From Aliivibrio sp. (lineage in GTDB: Bacteria; Pseudomonadota; Gammaproteobacteria; Enterobacterales; Vibrionaceae): a stretch of DNA of 37,106 nucleotides. The notes under the pieces were generated by a model. It saw only the letters and a list, made by a program, of their open reading frames with translations. It was not told the origin of the DNA and searched no databases. The DNA lies in contig JAESQY010000109.1 of NCBI GenBank assembly GCA_016764915.1, positions 1 to 37,106 on the forward strand, in the 5' to 3' direction. Positions 35,109 through 37,106 of the stretch are shown here, one piece after another (within the stretch, counting starts at the first letter, position 1; every line of letters begins with the position of its first letter). Made by a program: the position numbers and the translations under genes.

Positions 35109-35347
35109 ACATTCCCTTATATTTTAAAATTTATCTATTGGTACAAATGTTTATGGATAACAGAGGTACTGGCTTCTGCAACAATCTGCTGTAACCCTAT
35201 CAAGGTAGTGTTGTCCTGTGAGATTGTCCAATAGCATGTGAGTAAAGGTGGGGCGTTTTTTTCATTTTCTCAGTTTGTCATTTGAATTATGAAAGTGATG
35301 AGAAAACACGATACATTAGGGTCATTATTAATTGTCTGAGAATTGTT

Positions 35348-36013
35348 ATGATCATGATTACTGGAGCGAGTAGTGGATTAGGTGCTGCGTTAGCGGGTTT
35401 GTATAGCGACGATGAGGTATCTTTGACACTGACCGGACGAAATCAACAACGACTTGAGAAAGTAAGTGCAGCGTTGAATGACAATGTTGTTACCCATAGT
35501 GCGGACCTATGTGATCCACAAAGTGTATCCGAGTTATTCGATTCATTAACGGAAGTACCGAGCACAGTGATCCATTGTGCGGGCAGTGGCTACTTTGGCA
35601 GTATTGAAGAGCAAGACCCCATTGCTATCAAGCAGCTCCTCGATAACAACGTGACCTCAACTATCTTCTTTTTACGTGAATTGATTCAGCGATATCGCAA
35701 CCAAAAAGTAGATGTCGTTGTGGTCATGTCAACGGCAGCAAAAGCAGGAAAGGCGGGAGAGTCAACCTATTGCGCTGCTAAATGGGCGGTACGTGGGTTG
35801 GTTGAGTCATTGCGGCTAGAGCTGAAAGATAGTCCGATGAAGATAATCGCAGTTTATCCAGGTGGAATGGCCACCCGTTTTTGGGAAACCAGTGGTAAAG
35901 ATCTTAATACCTCAAGCTTCATGACTGCATTGGAAGCGGCATCTATGCTGAAACAGGCGTTGGTGAGTACAAAGCATGGTTATATTTCAGATATCACGAT
36001 TAACCGTGGCTAA
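35348..36013 (+). CDS. Short-chain dehydrogenase/reductase
   Basis: This 221-residue classical SDR starts at the ATG at 35348. The NAD(P)-binding motif TGASSGLG is at residues 5-12, the NAG-like HCAGS at 77-80, the catalytic serine near S129, and Y141xxxK145 in YCAAK. The chain is short but covers the whole fold. A longer reading frame upstream adds 22 residues with no homology. The substrate is unknown. Confidence 0.88.
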   Translation: MIMITGASSGLGAALAGLYSDDEVSLTLTGRNQQRLEKVSAALNDNVVTHSADLCDPQSVSELFDSLTEVPSTVIHCAGSGYFGSIEEQDPIAIKQLLDNNVTSTIFFLRELIQRYRNQKVDVVVVMSTAAKAGKAGESTYCAAKWAVRGLVESLRLELKDSPMKIIAVYPGGMATRFWETSGKDLNTSSFMTALEAASMLKQALVSTKHGYISDITINRG

Positions 36014-36123
36014 TCACATACACCTAAAAGCATCGTAACTTTGTCCTTTTTAACTGAATTATTTGCGCGTAGTCTCTCTTAAGGTTGATTGAATGACAAG
36101 TAAGGGAGCGAATGAAAGTAAAA

Positions 36124-36549
36124 TTAAGATTCGATAGGCACCACTAAAATATCAACCGGAGATTTATTAATGAGGTGTTGTGAGTAGGAGATAATCCGAC
36201 TCCAAAAATCGTGGTGATGACCGCAGATCAATAGATCGATGTTATTTCCACTGATCACCTCATGCAGCTTTACACTTAAATCCCCTGTACCCACAATAAA
36301 CTTGGTGACTGGGAAGTCAGTCTTAGTTTCAAAAGCACGGAGCTGTTCCATGGTATGTTCGTTCAGTGGACTTAAATCGGGGTTCTCTTTGATATCGACC
36401 AATTCGGGATAGATTTCACCGTGGGTACCATCTATATGGATAAAAGAGACTCTTGAGTCCAGTTGATTGGCGAGAAAAACAGCGCGATCAATAAGAGTGT
36501 GACTCTCTTCTGCAAGCTCTAGTGCGACAAGGATATGTTTGTATTGCAT
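36124..36549 (-). CDS. uspA: Universal stress protein, UspA type
   Basis: This 141-residue protein closely follows E. coli UspA: KHILVALEL at the start, FIHIDGTHGEIYPELVDI in the middle and GHHHDFWSRIISYSQHLI near the end. The G-x2-G-x9-G(S/T) ATP-binding motif is absent, as in UspA proper. It is a cytoplasmic stress factor induced in growth arrest in E. coli. The symbol is by similarity and a paralogue is possible. Confidence 0.88.
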   Translation of the reverse strand: MQYKHILVALELAEESHTLIDRAVFLANQLDSRVSFIHIDGTHGEIYPELVDIKENPDLSPLNEHTMEQLRAFETKTDFPVTKFIVGTGDLSVKLHEVISGNNIDLLICGHHHDFWSRIISYSQHLINKSPVDILVVPIES

Positions 36550-36557
36550 AACCAGTT

Positions 36558-36609
36558 CCTCTTTTTAGAAACACTACAATAAGCATAGTATTTGTGTGAG
36601 AAAAAGAGG
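36558..36609. repeat. Long-spaced inverted repeat upstream of uspA
   Basis: CCTCTTTTT and AAAAAGAGG form perfect 9-base arms around 34 bases. Nested ACAC and GTGT lie inside. On the minus strand the left arm contains the AAAAAGAGG that serves as the uspA ribosome site, so folding of the transcript could mask it. Confidence 0.4.
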
Positions 36610-36638
36610 TGACAGTCTTTACTATTAATTGATATTTA

Positions 36639-37103
36639 TCATCGATGAACGACATGGAATCGTTCTAATACAAGTAGCATCTCCGCACTAGGTTCAATAT
36701 TTAGCTCTTGGCATTCAGTTGTAAAGAAGCGCCAATGTGCTTTTCGCCACCACTCGAGTGAACGATCACCTTCACCTTCTGAATAAGCAAATTCAGCGGT
36801 TACTTCATTGTATTTACACGTTTCAACGGAGTCGATATGAATGATACAAATTGGTTTTTTATTCCAATCAATCACCACTTGTAAATGTCCCACTATTGGC
36901 ATTGGATCCTCATCAGATTCATACCAATGATGAAGACTACAAGTCGCTGTCTTTTTACCGATTCGGATTAAATCCGCGCATAAGTTAGCATTATGTTCAT
37001 CACCACAGAAATAGTCGGAGCTAAATGATGAATGCTTGTCACGCTCAGATTTGGTTAGGGAATTGAGATACTTATCTAAGTAGGCCTGAGATTGTTTTTC
37101 CAT
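36639..37103 (-). CDS. ASCH-domain protein
   Basis: This 154-residue protein carries the ASCH fold pattern: a GKKTATCSL segment near residue 50, then VGHLQVVIDW, and the GEGDRSLEWWRKAHWRFF segment at about 112-129. The ASCH domain resembles the PUA RNA-binding fold, and some members are small RNA or nucleoside-modifying enzymes; the role here is unknown. The start at 37103 is an ATG near the window edge, with only three bases upstream in view, so the ribosome site cannot be seen. Confidence 0.8.
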   Translation of the reverse strand: MEKQSQAYLDKYLNSLTKSERDKHSSFSSDYFCGDEHNANLCADLIRIGKKTATCSLHHWYESDEDPMPIVGHLQVVIDWNKKPICIIHIDSVETCKYNEVTAEFAYSEGEGDRSLEWWRKAHWRFFTTECQELNIEPSAEMLLVLERFHVVHR

Positions 37104-37106
37104 GAA

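Overview
The window looks like a chromosome segment from a Vibrio-type gammaproteobacterium. It probably comes from the second chromosome, where several of these genes sit in V. cholerae. Three things support this. The left end is an array of integron gene cassettes separated by attC-like sites. A transporter is nearly collinear with the V. cholerae dicarboxylate transporter VcINDY. The core genes (glpK, glpR, glpD, a UspA-type protein, PopT/DUF368, ggt) have a Vibrionaceae character. I see no rRNA, tRNA, CRISPR array or prophage.

Region 1 (1-6860) is the distal part of a large chromosomal integron. The first and last seven bases of the cassettes pair with each other as reverse complements: GTTAGCT/AGCTAAC, GTTAGGC/GCCTAAC and GTTAGCC/GGCTAAC. 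This lets four cassettes be delimited. A carries an unknown protein with a hydrophobic tail. B is a 2.9-kb two-gene cassette carrying a SIR2-HerA anti-phage system. C carries an unknown membrane protein. D carries a stand-alone LanC-like protein. Two copies of a 90-bp hairpin repeat are present, the first next to a decayed IS91-family transposase. Both lie exactly where attC sites begin, which suggests IS91-type insertion into the attC sites that end cassettes C and D.

Region 2 (6860-15880) is ordinary chromosome. It holds a phospholipase-D-type lipoprotein, the undecaprenyl-phosphate translocase PopT with a DUF4336 gene and a LysR regulator upstream, a divergent formate/nitrite channel fused in frame to a CBS-domain module, and an Lrp-type regulator divergent from a Cys/Met-metabolism PLP enzyme.

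Region 3 (15880-21946) is a tightly coupled minus-strand operon with a PhnSTUV-like ABC transporter, a cytoplasmic alkaline-phosphatase-superfamily hydrolase and a HAD phosphatase. A GntR/UTRA regulator is divergent from it and is broken by a frameshift at a run of six T. The substrate is probably an organophosphate or phosphonate.

Region 4 (21943-29600) holds a HAD phosphatase, a small CWC protein, the glycerol cluster glpK-glpR-glpD with GlpR-like operators before glpD, a secreted C69 dipeptidase and a two-domain glutaredoxin.

Region 5 (29690-37106) holds the VcINDY orthologue, a triple-rhodanese lipoprotein coupled to a small membrane protein, gamma-glutamyltransferase, a short-chain dehydrogenase, a UspA-type protein and an ASCH-domain protein.
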